Below the pieces are notes generated by a model. The model was not told the origin of the DNA and did no database searches. It worked only from the letters and a program-made list of their open reading frames with translations. Shown here in pieces: positions 11,760-22,162 of a stretch of 64,000 bases of DNA. Positions within the stretch are counted from its first letter, which is position 1. Each line of letters starts with the position of its first letter. Position numbers and translations under genes: made by a program. Source of the stretch: Diogma glabrata (taxonomy: Eukaryota; Arthropoda; Insecta; Diptera; Cylindrotomidae); the NCBI GenBank assembly GCA_963693315.1, contig OY856188.1:252999905-253063904 (forward strand), written 5' to 3'.

Positions 11760-12929
11760 ATGAATAATACAATATTTGGAAATAATTCAACAAATGAAAT
11801 AGAGAGTACAATTAAGCAAAGTATACCGCGAAATACAATGAAGACAAAAAACTCTGCGTGGGAACAGTTTAGAATGTTTCTGGACGCACGTAATTATACG
11901 TTAGAAAAGGATACTTCTGAACAAGTTATAGCAAAAATTCTTGAAGATTATGGTTTTAACATGAAAAAAAGAGATGGAACTGATTATACTGAAGCTAGTG
12001 TGAAAACACTTTGGAATACGACTGCTCAAATGGTCCAGGAAAAATATTTTCTAGAATTTAACATCAAAATTGATCCATTTAAAGATATTACCTATAAATT
12101 TGCTAGATTGGCCAGGGATACAAAACGTAAAAAGCTTCAGGCTGAACCTGAAACCAGAAAAAGAAGTTCTAACGCGTTTACCAAAGAAGAATTAATGGAA
12201 ATGGTAGAAAGCTATTCTGAAGATAATCCTGATGGGTTACAAAAAAAGTTTTTCATTTATGTTCGTTCGAATTAGCATGGCGTGGAAATGAAGCTGCTAA
12301 TTGTGATATTAATTACTTTAAAAAAAAATGATAATAAAGGTAATTTTACTGTCAGGGTAGAATATAATCCAATCTTTTCCAAAACGACACAAGGAGGATC
12401 AAAAGTTTTATCTGGCAGTAAGTGGCTGGTAAGAAATAATGCTAACAACAAATTGTGTCCCGTTCGTTTATTTTTAAAAATTATTGAAAAAAGAGAATCC
12501 AATCCTTATCTAACAACAACAAGATTATTTTTAACAGTACATCCAAATTGGGAGAAAGGAATATGGTACAAAAATTCACCATTGGGAATTAATACAATTT
12601 CAAAGTGGACGAAAATATCGGCAGAATCAATTGGTATAGACACAAAAAAAATAAAAATAACCAATCATTCACATAGATATTCTGCAATATCTGCATTAGC
12701 AAAAGAAGGAGTTGGTGAACAAGAAGTAATTAAGCTTACAGGACATTCTTCTGCCCATTCTTTGAAACCATATTTACAATTAAATGAAGAACACCATTTC
12801 CAACTTATAGAGAACCTTCGAGAAAATAAAAATAAAGAAAAGGAATCCTCAGTTTCTAACTTAAATTCATCACAGGGTATGATGCAAAACAATCCCCAAA
12901 ATAATGCTACAACGTACATAAATAAGTAA
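11760..12929 (+). pseudogene. Crypton-like tyrosine recombinase, two compensating frameshifts
   Basis: A ~390-residue DNA-cutting and rejoining enzyme of the tyrosine recombinase type, as carried by Crypton transposons. The first frame (11760-12275) holds the N-terminal helical DNA-binding region (AWEQFRMFLDARNY) and a conserved linker ending near SSNAFTKEELMEMVES. The catalytic part follows: the first Arg lies in LAWRGNEAAN (12281-12283, in an alternative frame), then the C-terminal box NHSHRYSAISALAKEG (H-x-x-R-like), KLTGHSS, and the candidate nucleophile Tyr in LKPYLQL. The reading frame leaves near the A7/T5 runs at 12241-12253 and returns at the A9 run at 12320-12328, so an ~80-bp segment holding the first catalytic Arg is out of frame. 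Apart from this the gene is open from an ATG with no other stops. The start was chosen as the first ATG of the open frame. It is either a recently broken copy or an intact gene with two assembly errors. Confidence 0.8.
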
Positions 12930-13020
12930 TTTTTTTTTCATAATGTTATTATTTTTTTGGCTTTGTATAATTGAAGTTTGCAATAAATAAAACGTTTAAA
13001 CATATGATTTTTTAGTTTTT

Positions 13021-13036
13021 CTCTCGTGAAATAGTC
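13021..13036 (-). repeat. 3' member of inverted repeat flanking the recombinase gene
   Basis: CTCTCGTGAAATAGTC, the complement of 11500-11515. It sits directly before a fold-back structure, whose right edge at ~13246 repeats CTCTCGTG in direct orientation. Confidence 0.6.
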
Positions 13037-13042
13037 ATGTCG

Positions 13043-13260
13043 AATACCACTCAATTAAAAATTTTGTAAGGTAAAATTTTTCTCTTGTCGTATTCAAGTT
13101 TGTTGCTTTTAGGTAATTTTGCTCATGACATTTAATCCAAAACCACTCGCCTGACGGCTCGTGGTTTTGTTAAAAATGTCATTCGCAAAATTGCCAAGCA
13201 ACAAACTTTCATGACAATCGAAAAATTTTGCCGACAAAATTTTCACTCTCGTGGTATTAT
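13043..13260. repeat. ~215-bp imperfect fold-back
   Basis: Left arm from 'gaataccactc' and right arm to 'gagtggtatt' type sequence ('tctcgtggtattata') pair over roughly 95 bp each. Paired stretches include 'aagtttgttgc' with 'gcaacaaactt' and 'catgacattt' with 'aaaatgtcat'. The centre is a GC-rich palindrome (CCACTCGCCTGACGGCTCGT). It could be a small MITE, or a structured 3' end of the Crypton-like element. Confidence 0.7.
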
Positions 13261-13524
13261 ATATGAAAATTTTACGTCTTCTTTACGTATTTTCGCTTAA
13301 CTTTATTTTTTAAAATTTTAGCGCATTTATCTTATTGTACAAGCTACAACAATTGCTCTAAAAATATTGTATTGATGTTATCGCCATTTTGGCGTTTCAT
13401 TTACTTCTACAGTACATAATTTATTTACAATTTATATACCACTAATTTAGATATATTCGATTATATAATTTATAATTAAATAAATTAACACTAAATAGTT
13501 AATATTTTTTTTAGAAATTGTTGC

Positions 13525-14405
13525 TTAAAAAATATTATTACTTCGAAAAATGATTACTATTTTCTTGCAGTTTTTGACTTTTCGCCATCTACAGTCAAAA
13601 ACAATAATTTCTACCATCGACTTTTCAGATGAAAAGTTGATGCTAGCAACTGAATCTAAATTGTGTGTAATAATAGCACCATTATAGAACCTGGGCGATA
13701 TGTTGGTTAAACAGTTCGTTATTTCGTTGGGTATTCCAATATCTTTTAACATATTATTATCTTCTATCAATATTAGTTTCTCGTTGTTGACGTTGTCAAA
13801 TGCTTTTTTTAAGTCCGCTGAGATTATTATGGTAATAAGGTTGTTGTTTTTATTGACTTCAATCTTGTTTAGGGTTTTGACTATTATGTCTTTGGTAGAT
13901 TTCCCTTGTCTGAATCCACATGAGTTGTGTGGTAGCGTTTTGTTTTGGGTTATTATTTTGTTTAGCCTGGATTTGATCAATTTATTTGTTATTTTCTGGA
14001 ACACGTTCATTAGTTGTATGGGCCTATAGCTCTCTATAGCATTTGGGTCCCTTCCTGGTTTTAAGATAGGAATGATCTTAATTTCTTCCCATTTTTCCGG
14101 GTAAGAGTGCTTGTACCATAGTTGGTTTAGATGTTCTGTGATCTTCGTTATGTGTTCTTCTGTTAGATTTTTTAGGATTTTGTATGATATTTTGTTGATT
14201 CCTTAGGTGGTATTTTATCTTTCCTTTATAATTTGAGTGATTTCTGGCACGTCAAATTCGTTGACGAGTGGCCTTAAGTTCTCAAATTTTAGTTTGTTGT
14301 GGTCTTCTACAAACCCTTCCTTAATATTATAATTATAATTATTTACAAATTTTTTTATGTTCTCCTTGTTTTCGGAGATGTTCGTTTTGTTGTTTTTGTA
14401 ATTAC
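13525..14405 (-). pseudogene. LINE reverse transcriptase fragment
   Basis: Minus-strand translation shows the order typical of non-LTR reverse transcriptases. An IIPILKPGRDP-like segment and YRPIQLMN (about 14000-14090) lead into FQKITNKLIKSRLNKII. The motifs SCGFRQGKST and SADLKKAFDNV (first catalytic Asp region) follow, with GIPNEITNCL after them. The C-terminal part with the second Asp pair is missing. The frame breaks near 14010-14210, and a dispersed repeat interrupts the 5' side at 14405-14406. This is a dead fragment of a Jockey/R1/CR1-type element; the exact clade cannot be set by eye. Confidence 0.75.
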
Positions 14406-15780
14406 TCACCACAATTTTAAATTGTGTGAAGTAATGCAATCTATCGTGAAAAAAAATCTTACGTACCCCAAATTTTGTTTTTTTTTGTTTTGGACCATCC
14501 TCTATCTAAATAGCCAAAAAAAATTTTGGTGTACGTCTGTATGTGCGTGGGTGGGTGGGTGTGTGGGTGACCTTTCTGCATAGGATCTTGATGAAAATTT
14601 GGCAAATGATACAGGTTCACTTGAAAATGGAAGATCTGGATTCATTTCAAATTTGTACAAAATAGCGGGGGGTCTCCCGAACACCTCTAAGTTTTAATCT
14701 TGAATAACTTCTAATCCCAGCTTATGATCTTATTGAAACTTAGTATATAAGGTTTTAGTACTATTTCCAAATGTCTACATACCAACTTCCGGTTTGTCAC
14801 TTCCGGTTAAAAAGTTTTTTTTCAAGGGTTTACTCCTACTGTAGCCTACAATTACCGATCGATTTTCATGAATCGTTGCTAAAAGCTTTCACATAACATG
14901 AGAAAGATATTATCAGCTTTTGGAGTACATTAGATAAAGGGTTGGGGGGGTCCACCATGCAACAAGTGGTTTTTACCCAATGTTTTTTATGTTTGTTGGG
15001 AGCATAATACATTCGTTCGTGAAAGAATTTTGATGACACTTTGGAAAAAGATGCAAATATGTATGACAAGGAACTGATTAGTTTTTGAGCGATAGTGACC
15101 AAAGTGGTGTGGAATCTCTGGAGCACCTGTTTTTTGAATGCTCAATAACATCTGTCCCTGATATCGAATGAAACTTGGAACATCAGCAAATAGTATGGTT
15201 CACAATAGTTCTGCATCCCAACTTCCGGTTTTTCACTTCCGGTAAAAAAACTTTTTGTAATTTTTTGCAGTTTTTTCAGTGTCTTTATGCAGCCTACAAT
15301 AATGAAGTGATTATGGTGAAACTTATGGAAAAGGTTTCAATTAGTGTGAGAAGATAATTATCATCTTTTGGGACACATTGATCAAAGTAGCAGGGGTTTA
15401 CCATACAATTGCTGACTTTTCACACTTTGTTTTTAAAGTTTGTTGGGAGCATACAGCCTTCATTCATTAATTTATTTTAATAACAATTAGAAAAAAGATG
15501 GAGACTTAAATAACAAAGAACTGATTAGTTTTTGGACAATATTGAATTAAGTGGCGGGGGGCCTCCCGAACTCCTGTTTACTGTGTCACAATTTTTTCAA
15601 AAGCAAAAAAAAAATGTATGTCTGGCTGCCGGCCGGCCGTCCGTCCGGCCGTCATTACCTACGCTGCAGGGAAAACCGCTGAAGGGATTTCAAAAATTTT
15701 TTTTTCTAAAAATAGGTATACTCAAGGGACAGGTCCGAAAGTACGCTGTGTTCCATAACTGTACCGGAAGTGTGTCAAAA
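14406..15780 (+). repeat. Palindrome-ended dispersed repeat, copy 2, with internal ~440-bp tandem structure
   Basis: Copy 2 of the 10195 repeat, inserted into the LINE fragment. It shows the same left palindrome and a conserved G-rich tract (14549-14567). Inside, the motif 'ggcggggggcctcccgaac' recurs in degraded form near 14665, 15105 and 15551. It is accompanied by 'ggaactgattagttttt', 'tttgttgggagcata', 'cacttccggt' and 'atcttttgg(g/a)(a/g)tac', giving ~440-bp imperfect units. A very GC-rich patch (GGCCGGCCGTCCGTCCGGCC, about 15631-15650) lies near its right end. Non-coding. Confidence 0.7.
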
Positions 15781-16440
15781 AAATCATTATGTGTGTCAAA
15801 AATAGCAAATTTTCATATTTTTGGCTTAAAAAACGTTCATTTTAAGTGATTACGAGTAGGAACATTAAATTTGGAGAAATCTTGATGGTCGGGATTGGTA
15901 TGTGAGATCAAAAACTAGATTATTGCATTATAAGTTTGTCAAAAAAATGTTGTCAAATGTGTCAAAAGAAAGATTTTTATTTATTTTTTACCCAATTTTT
16001 TGGAAAAAAAATAAAATTAATTGTTTGTTTGAAATGAAGTTTTATTATTATTATTGAGTCAAAAGTTATAAGTTTGTCAAAAAAATGTTGTCAAGTGTGT
16101 CAAAAGATTTTTATTTAATTTTTACCCAATTTTTTTTAGAAAAAAATAAAATTAAAAGTTTATATGACATGATATTTTATTATTATTATAGGGAATTATG
16201 GCATAATAAGTTTGTCAAAAAATAATGTCAAGTGTGTCAAAGGTTTTTATTTATTTTTACCCAATTTTTTAGAAAAAAATAAAATTAATAGTTTATATGA
16301 CATAATATTTTATTATTATTATAGGGAATTATGGCATTATAAGTTTGTCAAAAAATAATGTCAAGTGTGTCAAAAAATGATTTCATTTATTTTTTTAGCC
16401 AATTTTTTGGAAAAAAAAATGTAGCGGTTTTTATAACGTA
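15781..16440. repeat. ~137-bp tandem array
   Basis: 'ataagtttgtcaaaaaa' followed by 'tgtcaa(g/a)tgtgtcaaa' recurs at about 15928, 16067, 16206 and 16338. The spacing is 139, 139 and 132 bp, so there are about four units. Each unit also contains 'acccaattttt.gaaaaaaataaaatta' and a (TTA)n block. A related portion occurs at 35660-35790. Confidence 0.9.
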
Positions 16441-16880
16441 AATGTAATTTAAAATGAAATTGGACATGGAAATTTTTGAATTTGTTATAGTTTTTGAAAT
16501 ATTTTTGGAATTTTGAAAAAGTTTGTATATTTGAATTTGGAATAAGTTTTGCAATATTTTTAGAATTTCGGCAAAAGTTTTAATTTTTGATTTTGTAAGA
16601 ATTTTTGGAATATATTTAGCATTTTGAAAAATTTTTAATTTTTGATTTTATTATAATTCTTGGAATTTTGAAAAAATCTTCAATTTTTGATTTTGTAATA
16701 ATTTTTGCAATATTTTTAGAATTTTGGAAAAAGTTTGAATTTTTAAGAATTTTTGAAATATTATTGAATATAGAAAAAATTTAAATATTTGATTTTATTC
16801 TAACTTTTGGAATATTTTTGGAATATTGAAAAAGTTTGATTTTATTTAATTTAACAATATTTTTGGAATTTTGATTATAA
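16441..16880. repeat. Degenerate ~65-bp tandem array
   Basis: Repeated phrases 'tttttggaattttgaaaaag' and 'aatttttgattttgtaataa' recur at roughly 60-70-bp steps. The same array type appears at 35800-36190, so the two loci are copies of one composite repeat. Confidence 0.8.
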
Positions 16881-16886
16881 TTTTCC

Positions 16887-16945
16887 GGCAACGTATTGAT
16901 GTTTCGTGTTAGTTTTGTAATAAATTTTTAAACAGAGATAAAAAA
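16887..16945. repeat. Segment shared with 39511-39567
   Basis: 'aacgtattgatgtttcgtg', 'ttagttttgtaataaattt' and 'taaacaga' occur in the same order at both loci. At 39.5 kb the segment is separated from its tandem array by a 3.2-kb LINE. Confidence 0.85.
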
Positions 16946-17104
16946 TACTTTTGCTTTAACAAAGAGTAATGTTTGATATACATCGCTGCCCTAAACTAAA
17001 AACCATGTCCTCATAAAAGTATTTTGCTGAAAACTATATACAAATCCTTAACCCAGACCGAAGTCTGGATATCTCAGAGCTGTTAGATTTTAGCCCCTCC
17101 ATAT

Positions 17105-17192
17105 TTTCGATTTACAATTACTTGATAATATAGATTAATTACAGTGAAAGATTTAGTTACATTTTTCATGCTAATTTGTTATATATCCAACA
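17105..17192 (-). mobile_element. Truncated 3' LTR of the older Gypsy element
   Basis: 88 bp match the outer end of the 5' LTR (23069-23156) with about five differences. On the minus strand it begins TGTTGGATATATAAC. It is directly preceded by a purine tract (17193-17204, AGAGGGGAAAG on the minus strand), which is the polypurine tract expected before a 3' LTR. Homology stops at 17105, so most of this LTR is lost. Confidence 0.8.
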
Positions 17193-17376
17193 CTTTCCCC
17201 TCTTAGAAACAGAGTGGGTAATAAGACAAAGTTAATTACATTTATAATTACATTACTGATAAGCTAAATGGTCTGGATAAGTTCGCGTTCTTTTGGACCT
17301 TCTAAGTTCCATTTCAGGACTTCTTCTTCTTTTAACTCTACAATAACCATGATCAGTGTCATTCTGTGGAGGTGTA

Positions 17377-17658
17377 TTATTTCACAAAATCTATATTATT
17401 CTTATCAAAATTTAAAGTTTTTTTATCTCTAGTTACATGCTCATTTTTATTTAAATTAATTATATTTCTATGAGTCGGTTTTGGCATCGGATCAATTACA
17501 GCATGATATTTATCCGCTAACCTCGATTTCCTAATTTGAGTTTTATGAACTGTTCTTTGACTATGACCTACAGCAATTATATACAAAAAATTACCCCATT
17601 TCCTTATTACTCTAGCAGGAATCCATCTGATAAAACTTTTAAAATGATTCCTGTACAT
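17377..17658 (-). pseudogene. Integrase C-terminal domain, older Gypsy
   Basis: The stretch WIPARVIRKWGNFLYIIAVG resembles the C-terminal integrase module that binds DNA in Ty3/Gypsy elements. It is followed by a basic region (KTQIRKSRLADKYH) and a charged tail. It is separated from the catalytic part by a frameshift near 17695-17705. It forms the last piece of pol, followed by the polypurine tract and LTR. Confidence 0.6.
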
Positions 17659-17702
17659 TATCTTTTCCCCTTGTAAAAAAGAATTTAGATCTTGTTTTGG
17701 AA

Positions 17703-18500
17703 CTATACCTGATATTTCTTAAAACTATTTTTATTTTTAAAATTTTTTGTGTGATCAACATTTTCTTTTAAATTGAACCTTACTTTTCTTTTATTTTTCT
17801 TTAAATTATCAAGCAGTATTTTAGGTTTATATGAAAAAATCATGTCTGCTGGAGTTCTTGAAGTCGCCAAACTTGGAATGTTTCGTTGATTAAAGAGAAA
17901 TTCTTCAATAGTATCTTGAATATCAGCGTTTTCTTTTTCCAACAAATATTTTTTCAAAACAGTTTTCACATTTCGTACATTTCGTTCTGCTAGACCATTA
18001 GATTGGGGATGGTATGGAGGAGATTTCACTAGTTCAACGTTTAATTGATTGCAAAATTTTCTAAAGTGAAATGAATTAAAATGGGGTCCGTTATCTGACA
18101 CTATTTTTTCGGGAAACCCAAATACCGAGAAAAATTTTTTTAATTGAAAAATTAGAACTGGTGATGTTGTTCTACGCATCAAAATTACATCACAATATTT
18201 TGTTTTTGCATCTACGATTATTAAAAATGTAAATTTCGAAAAAAATAGAAAATCGCTATGTATTCTTTCAAAAGGTTGTTCTGGCCAAGAAGAAGATATT
18301 TTTTCTTTTGGGACTGGCATTGTCATTGCATGACATTCTTTCACAAATTGTTCAATAGACTGATCAATTTTATCCCACCAGACATATGATCTGGATAAAA
18401 TTTTCATTTTGACGACTCCCACATGGTTCATATGATGTATTTGCTGTAAAACACGAGATTGTAATTTTTTCGGTATAATGACTCGGTTACCGTAAAACAA
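17703..18500 (-). pseudogene. Integrase core, older Gypsy (Mag-like)
   Basis: The enzyme would insert the cDNA copy into the genome. The N-terminal zinc region shows IHHMNHVG (two His) and ECHAM, where the second Cys of the usual C-x-x-C is replaced by Met. The catalytic triad is D83 (HSDF), D136 (SDNGPHF) and E172 (LAERN), with the D and E separated by 35 residues as expected. Upstream, PYYNKRNSLSAESN continues in the same frame beyond an in-frame stop near 18548. The frame ends at 17703 by a frameshift before the C-terminal domain. Confidence 0.85.
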
Positions 18501-18545
18501 ACAATTGGATTCAGCACTCAGACTATTTCTTTTATTATAATACGG

Positions 18546-18752
18546 CTAAAGCATATTTGGAACGTTTTTAGGCCATTCAGTCATAACACACTGAAAGACT
18601 TGACTAGTTATAAGATCTTTGCATGTTTCTGCTGCTATCTCTTCCAGACTTAGTGTAATTTCATTGTCGGGTAGTTCAATAAAATTAAAAAAAACTACAA
18701 GACTCCACGTTTGTATTATCTTTTGTGGGCAGCCTGGATAGGGCATCCGCAT
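18546..18752 (-). pseudogene. RNase H to integrase linker, older Gypsy
   Basis: FFNFIELPDNEITLSLEEIA continues the RNase H C-terminus in a different frame from 18685-19863, so there is a frameshift near 18690-18700. The segment ends in VPNML followed by a stop, after which the integrase N-terminus resumes in the same frame. This region normally tethers RNase H to integrase in Mag-type polyproteins. Confidence 0.6.
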
Positions 18753-19863
18753 TCGCCATTTTTGATCCGCGTCTATATTCGACCTTGTACTGGTACATCG
18801 ATAATATTACTGACCATCTTTGCAGCCTAGCAGCAGCTACGCCTGCTGTGCCTTTGCGTGGGTGAAAAATATCCTTTAATGCTTGGAGATCGGTATAAAT
18901 CACAAATGAATGGCCATATATATATTTATGGAACCGTTTTATCGCAAAAATGATCGCTAAAGCCTCTCGATGAAGTTGCGAGTAATTTTTTTCGGCCGTA
19001 GATAGAGTACTGGAGGCAAAAAGAACTGGTTTTTCTTCACCATCGACCAGGTGAGACTGTACAGCACCTACTCCATACGGACTAGCATCAGTTGCGATTA
19101 TTATAGGTTTTGCCGGATCATATAATTGAAGTAAATTATTCTGTAACATAAGAGCTTTCGAATTTTCGAAACATTTTTGACACTTTTCCGACCATTCAAA
19201 CGTGGTATCCCTTTTTAATAGATCATACATTTCTTTTAACTCGGTAGATAGGTTCGGGATGAAGCGACCATAATAATTGAGTAAGCCCAAGTAGGCTTGT
19301 TGTTGCTGTAAATTATTTGGAGGGGCAGCATTGACTATAGCCTTGATTTTATCGTCATTTGGACGAATACCCTCTTTAGACAGTGTATGTCCCAAATATT
19401 TCACCGAACTTTCCAAAAATTTGCATTTATTTATGTTAATTTGGACATTGTGTTTTTTTAGGCGTTTAAGAACTTCAAAACATTTTTGTTTACATTCCTC
19501 CAATGTTTCACCTCCGAGGAGGATATCATCCAAATAGCAGAAAGCCAGGACCACTCCTAACAATATTTGATCCATGATGGATTGAAATATTGATGGAGCG
19601 GAAGACACTCCAAAAGGAAGACGGGTATATTGGAATAATCCCTTATGGGTATTAATAGTAAGATATTTTTGACTTTTCTCTGAAACAGTAACTTGCTGAT
19701 AGGCGCCGGTTAAATCAATAAAAAAAAATTTTGCATTTGCAAGACTAGCAAATATATCCTCTATTTTTGGTAGAGGGTAGTGCTCCATTTCTATATGTTT
19801 ATTTATGGTAACGCGGCAATCCATACAAATCCCTATGTCTCCTGATTGCTTAGGAACAACCAC
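18685..19863 (-). pseudogene. Reverse transcriptase and RNase H, older Gypsy (Mag-like)
   Basis: 392 open codons encode the polymerase that copies element RNA into DNA. RT motifs in order: FFIDLTGAYQQ (Asp 50), FQYTRLPFGVSSAPSIFQ (78-94), FCYLDDILLGG (catalytic YLDD, 110-113) and VKYLGHTLSKEGI (155-166). RNase H follows with IIATDASPYG (Asp 259), LHRE (Glu 300), IYTD (Asp 325) and NADALSRL (Asp 373), so all its acidic residues remain. The upstream codon at 19876-19878 is TGA where the family has a Trp before A-S-P-I-V. A ~740-bp insertion then separates this frame from gag and protease. The RT motifs suggest the Mag clade of Ty3/Gypsy. Confidence 0.9.
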
Positions 19864-19897
19864 TATCGGACTTGCTCACTGGCTTGATTTAACGGGA

Positions 19898-20638
19898 ACT
19901 AATACATTTGTTTGGACTAACCAACCGACCACCATAACTAATATTAATCGTGACTGATCTTCTGTCAAATCGTTTTTGTGTTTGTTTGTTTTCCTTTATT
20001 TCTCTGAGAGAGAACCCGGTTTGTCTTCCCAAAGACGTGCGTAAATTTTTCATTTGATTCAAAATTGTACTATTGCGAGTTTCTTTTAAATTTATAAGAA
20101 AAAAACCTACCACAAAAAAATAATAGTTTCTCCCTCACTGCGACTATATAAAAAGAAATAAGAAAAATGACAGATTAGGATTTGATTCTAACCAAACATA
20201 TAAATTTTAATCTTTTATCTATTAAAAATAAACTACACAATATTGAAAAGTTGGTCGCCAGCTAGTTTTCATAATATACTTTCAGGATGTATACATAACT
20301 TAAATATTTGCACATGGGCATTATAAAATAATAAAATATTCACTATTATAAAATCACTGGAAATAACACAATAAATGTAAACTACTCTCGTAATTATTTT
20401 CATTCATTTTATAAAAATTAGCACAACTAAAAATAATAGATTGTAGTTTTTGTTTCGTTTTAAATTATTTAATTATTTTTAATTTATAATTTAATACAAT
20501 AGTTGGTTGTTGTAAATAAACAGAAATGCAAATGGCGAAATGAGAAATTGAATATGATATATTAGCAAACACGATTTCTTATGTCTCTCTTCATACAATT
20601 TTAAAGTTATGTTCTCTCTATATTTATACATACTCTAA
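19898..20638 (-). mobile_element. Nested LTR-like insertion in the older Gypsy pol
   Basis: About 741 bp interrupt pol between protease and RT. Nearly the whole length matches 61424-62153 in opposite orientation, and its 3' half also matches 27118-27521. On the minus strand it starts TTAGAGTATG and ends TGTATTAGT, with 4-bp flanks TCCC on both sides (19894-19897 and 20639-20642). An early TATA-like run and no coding capacity fit a solo LTR. The exact ends are uncertain: the sequence CTTAGAGTA...TTAGTT at the junctions can also be read as pol codons, which would make the insertion about 15 bp shorter with a GTAT duplication. Confidence 0.7.
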
Positions 20639-21732
20639 GGGACTAACCGAAGAAGTTTGTTATCTACCTTATCTTTTAACTTAAAAGGGACTGAATATGC
20701 TTTATGGAAGACCGGTATAGCAGCTTCTTTAACTACTATTTCCGTTTGAAATCCCGTTAGTGGTCCGGATTGAGACGAAACAACGATTGGAAAACTATTC
20801 TGAATTTGCTCTACAATATTGTTTTTAATATTACATACCTTGAATTCCGTTTTATTGAAAATTTTCTCTCGCCACTCAGGTACTAAAGCATCTAGCCAAG
20901 ACCGCTCTAAAAGGGGTTTGAAATATTTTTGACTTTTAATTACATACATTTCCAAGTAATGAGCGACATCGTTGAACTCCACCTTGACATAAATTTTTCC
21001 CAATGTCTGAATTGACTGACCTGTAACTGCGAATAATGTGTTAAAATTTTGTTCAATTTTAATAAAAGAAAATTTTGAACAATATTCATCTTCACTGATA
21101 ATTGTTGAACATGCTCCTGTGTCGATTTCCATGGATAATAGGTGACCCACTACTTCCAGTATTATCACATCGCTATTTGAACTGACTGAACCAATAGTGT
21201 TGATGGATCTCACATGACTACCTGATCCCATTAAGCACATAGTTGATGTATGTCCTTTGCGTTTGCAATTAAAACATGTCCAATTTATAGCAGGACATGT
21301 TTTCACATCATGACGTCTTCCACAACTGATGCATTGATTGTAATTTTTTTTCCATTGAGCTCTGCTTGGACTATGACTTCGACTTTGATTTGATTCTTGA
21401 CTTTGGCTACGACTTCTATTACGGTGATAATGATGATGACGATTTCCCGATATATAACTGGATCGATTTCCTCTTGATTGACCGCTATAACTTGAAATAT
21501 TATTTTTTAATTTGGTTTCCGCATCGCTAACGCTGTATAGTGCTGATGGTTGAATATTCTTTAATTCATTTTTTGACATCTCCATGTTAAGTGCTAAGTT
21601 GCAATATTTTTCAAAATTTAAAGTGACATCATTCAGACGAGTTCGTTGTATCTCCTCGTTACGAACCCCTGCGATGAATCGATCTGTAAGCACATCATCT
21701 AATGCTAAGCCTTTGTATTGCGTTGGTGGCAT
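20635..21732 (-). pseudogene. Gag C-terminus and protease, older Gypsy
   Basis: Follows gag in the older Gypsy. The frame contains the end of the capsid region (ALDDVLTDRFIAGVRNEEIQ). An Arg/Ser/His-rich stretch follows, then two zinc knuckles: CISCGRRHDVKTC with three residues between Cys and His, and CFNCKRKGHTSTMC in the classic CX2CX4HX4C form. The aspartic protease follows with MEIDTGACSTIIS. It continues to FKLKDKVDNKLLRLV, where RT should begin. It ends at a frameshift and the nested insertion. The 5' end is joined to the gag N-terminus through frameshifted sequence near 21880. Confidence 0.85.
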
Positions 21733-21826
21733 ACATTTGTCTTCCTCCTCTGTAGATGCACCAGCTGTGACAATTTTTTCCAGTAAGTAATCCCCAAAAT
21801 TACAAGATTGGGCAAGCGCTTTTAAT

Positions 21827-22162
21827 TTAATAATAAATTCTGTGATAGTTTCTCCTGACTTGACCGCATTTATTGAATTTAAACCGCTCTGCTCTTTTGT
21901 TTAGCCTTGGTGCAAAATGACCTTTCAAGGCTTGTACTAGTTCTTCAAATGACCTTTCTGATGATTTAAATGACTGCACTAATGACTTTAATATTTGGTA
22001 CGCGTTTTTCCCGATCACACTCAAAAATATATTTCTTTTCTCATCTTCTTCAATTTTACTAATTTTAAAAAATATGGAAAGCTTTTCTTCGTATGATTCG
22101 AAATCATCACCCGGTTCAAATTCTTCCAATTTTCCAAACAACCCATGAGGTGCCATTTTCAC
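21827..22162 (-). pseudogene. Gag N-terminus, older Gypsy
   Basis: The likely ATG is at 22162 (MKMAPHGLFGKLEEFEPGDD), close to the primer-binding region. The sequence reads as a Mag-type capsid: FESYEEKLSIFF, then KNAYQILKSLV and FEELVQALKGHFAPR. After ERFKFNK the frame shifts near 21880, and the capsid continues in another frame toward 21732. It has no separate function without the downstream part. Confidence 0.8.

Noticed and set aside
10294..14684. Similar 60-62-residue minus-strand frames in two repeat copies (10294-10482 and 14502-14684)
   Set aside because: They sit across the G-rich tract of a non-coding repeat and many differences change the amino acid, so there is no sign of protein selection.
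19889..20113. 74-residue frame inside the LTR-like insertion
   Set aside because: The region is LTR-like and the frame is not preserved in the other copies.
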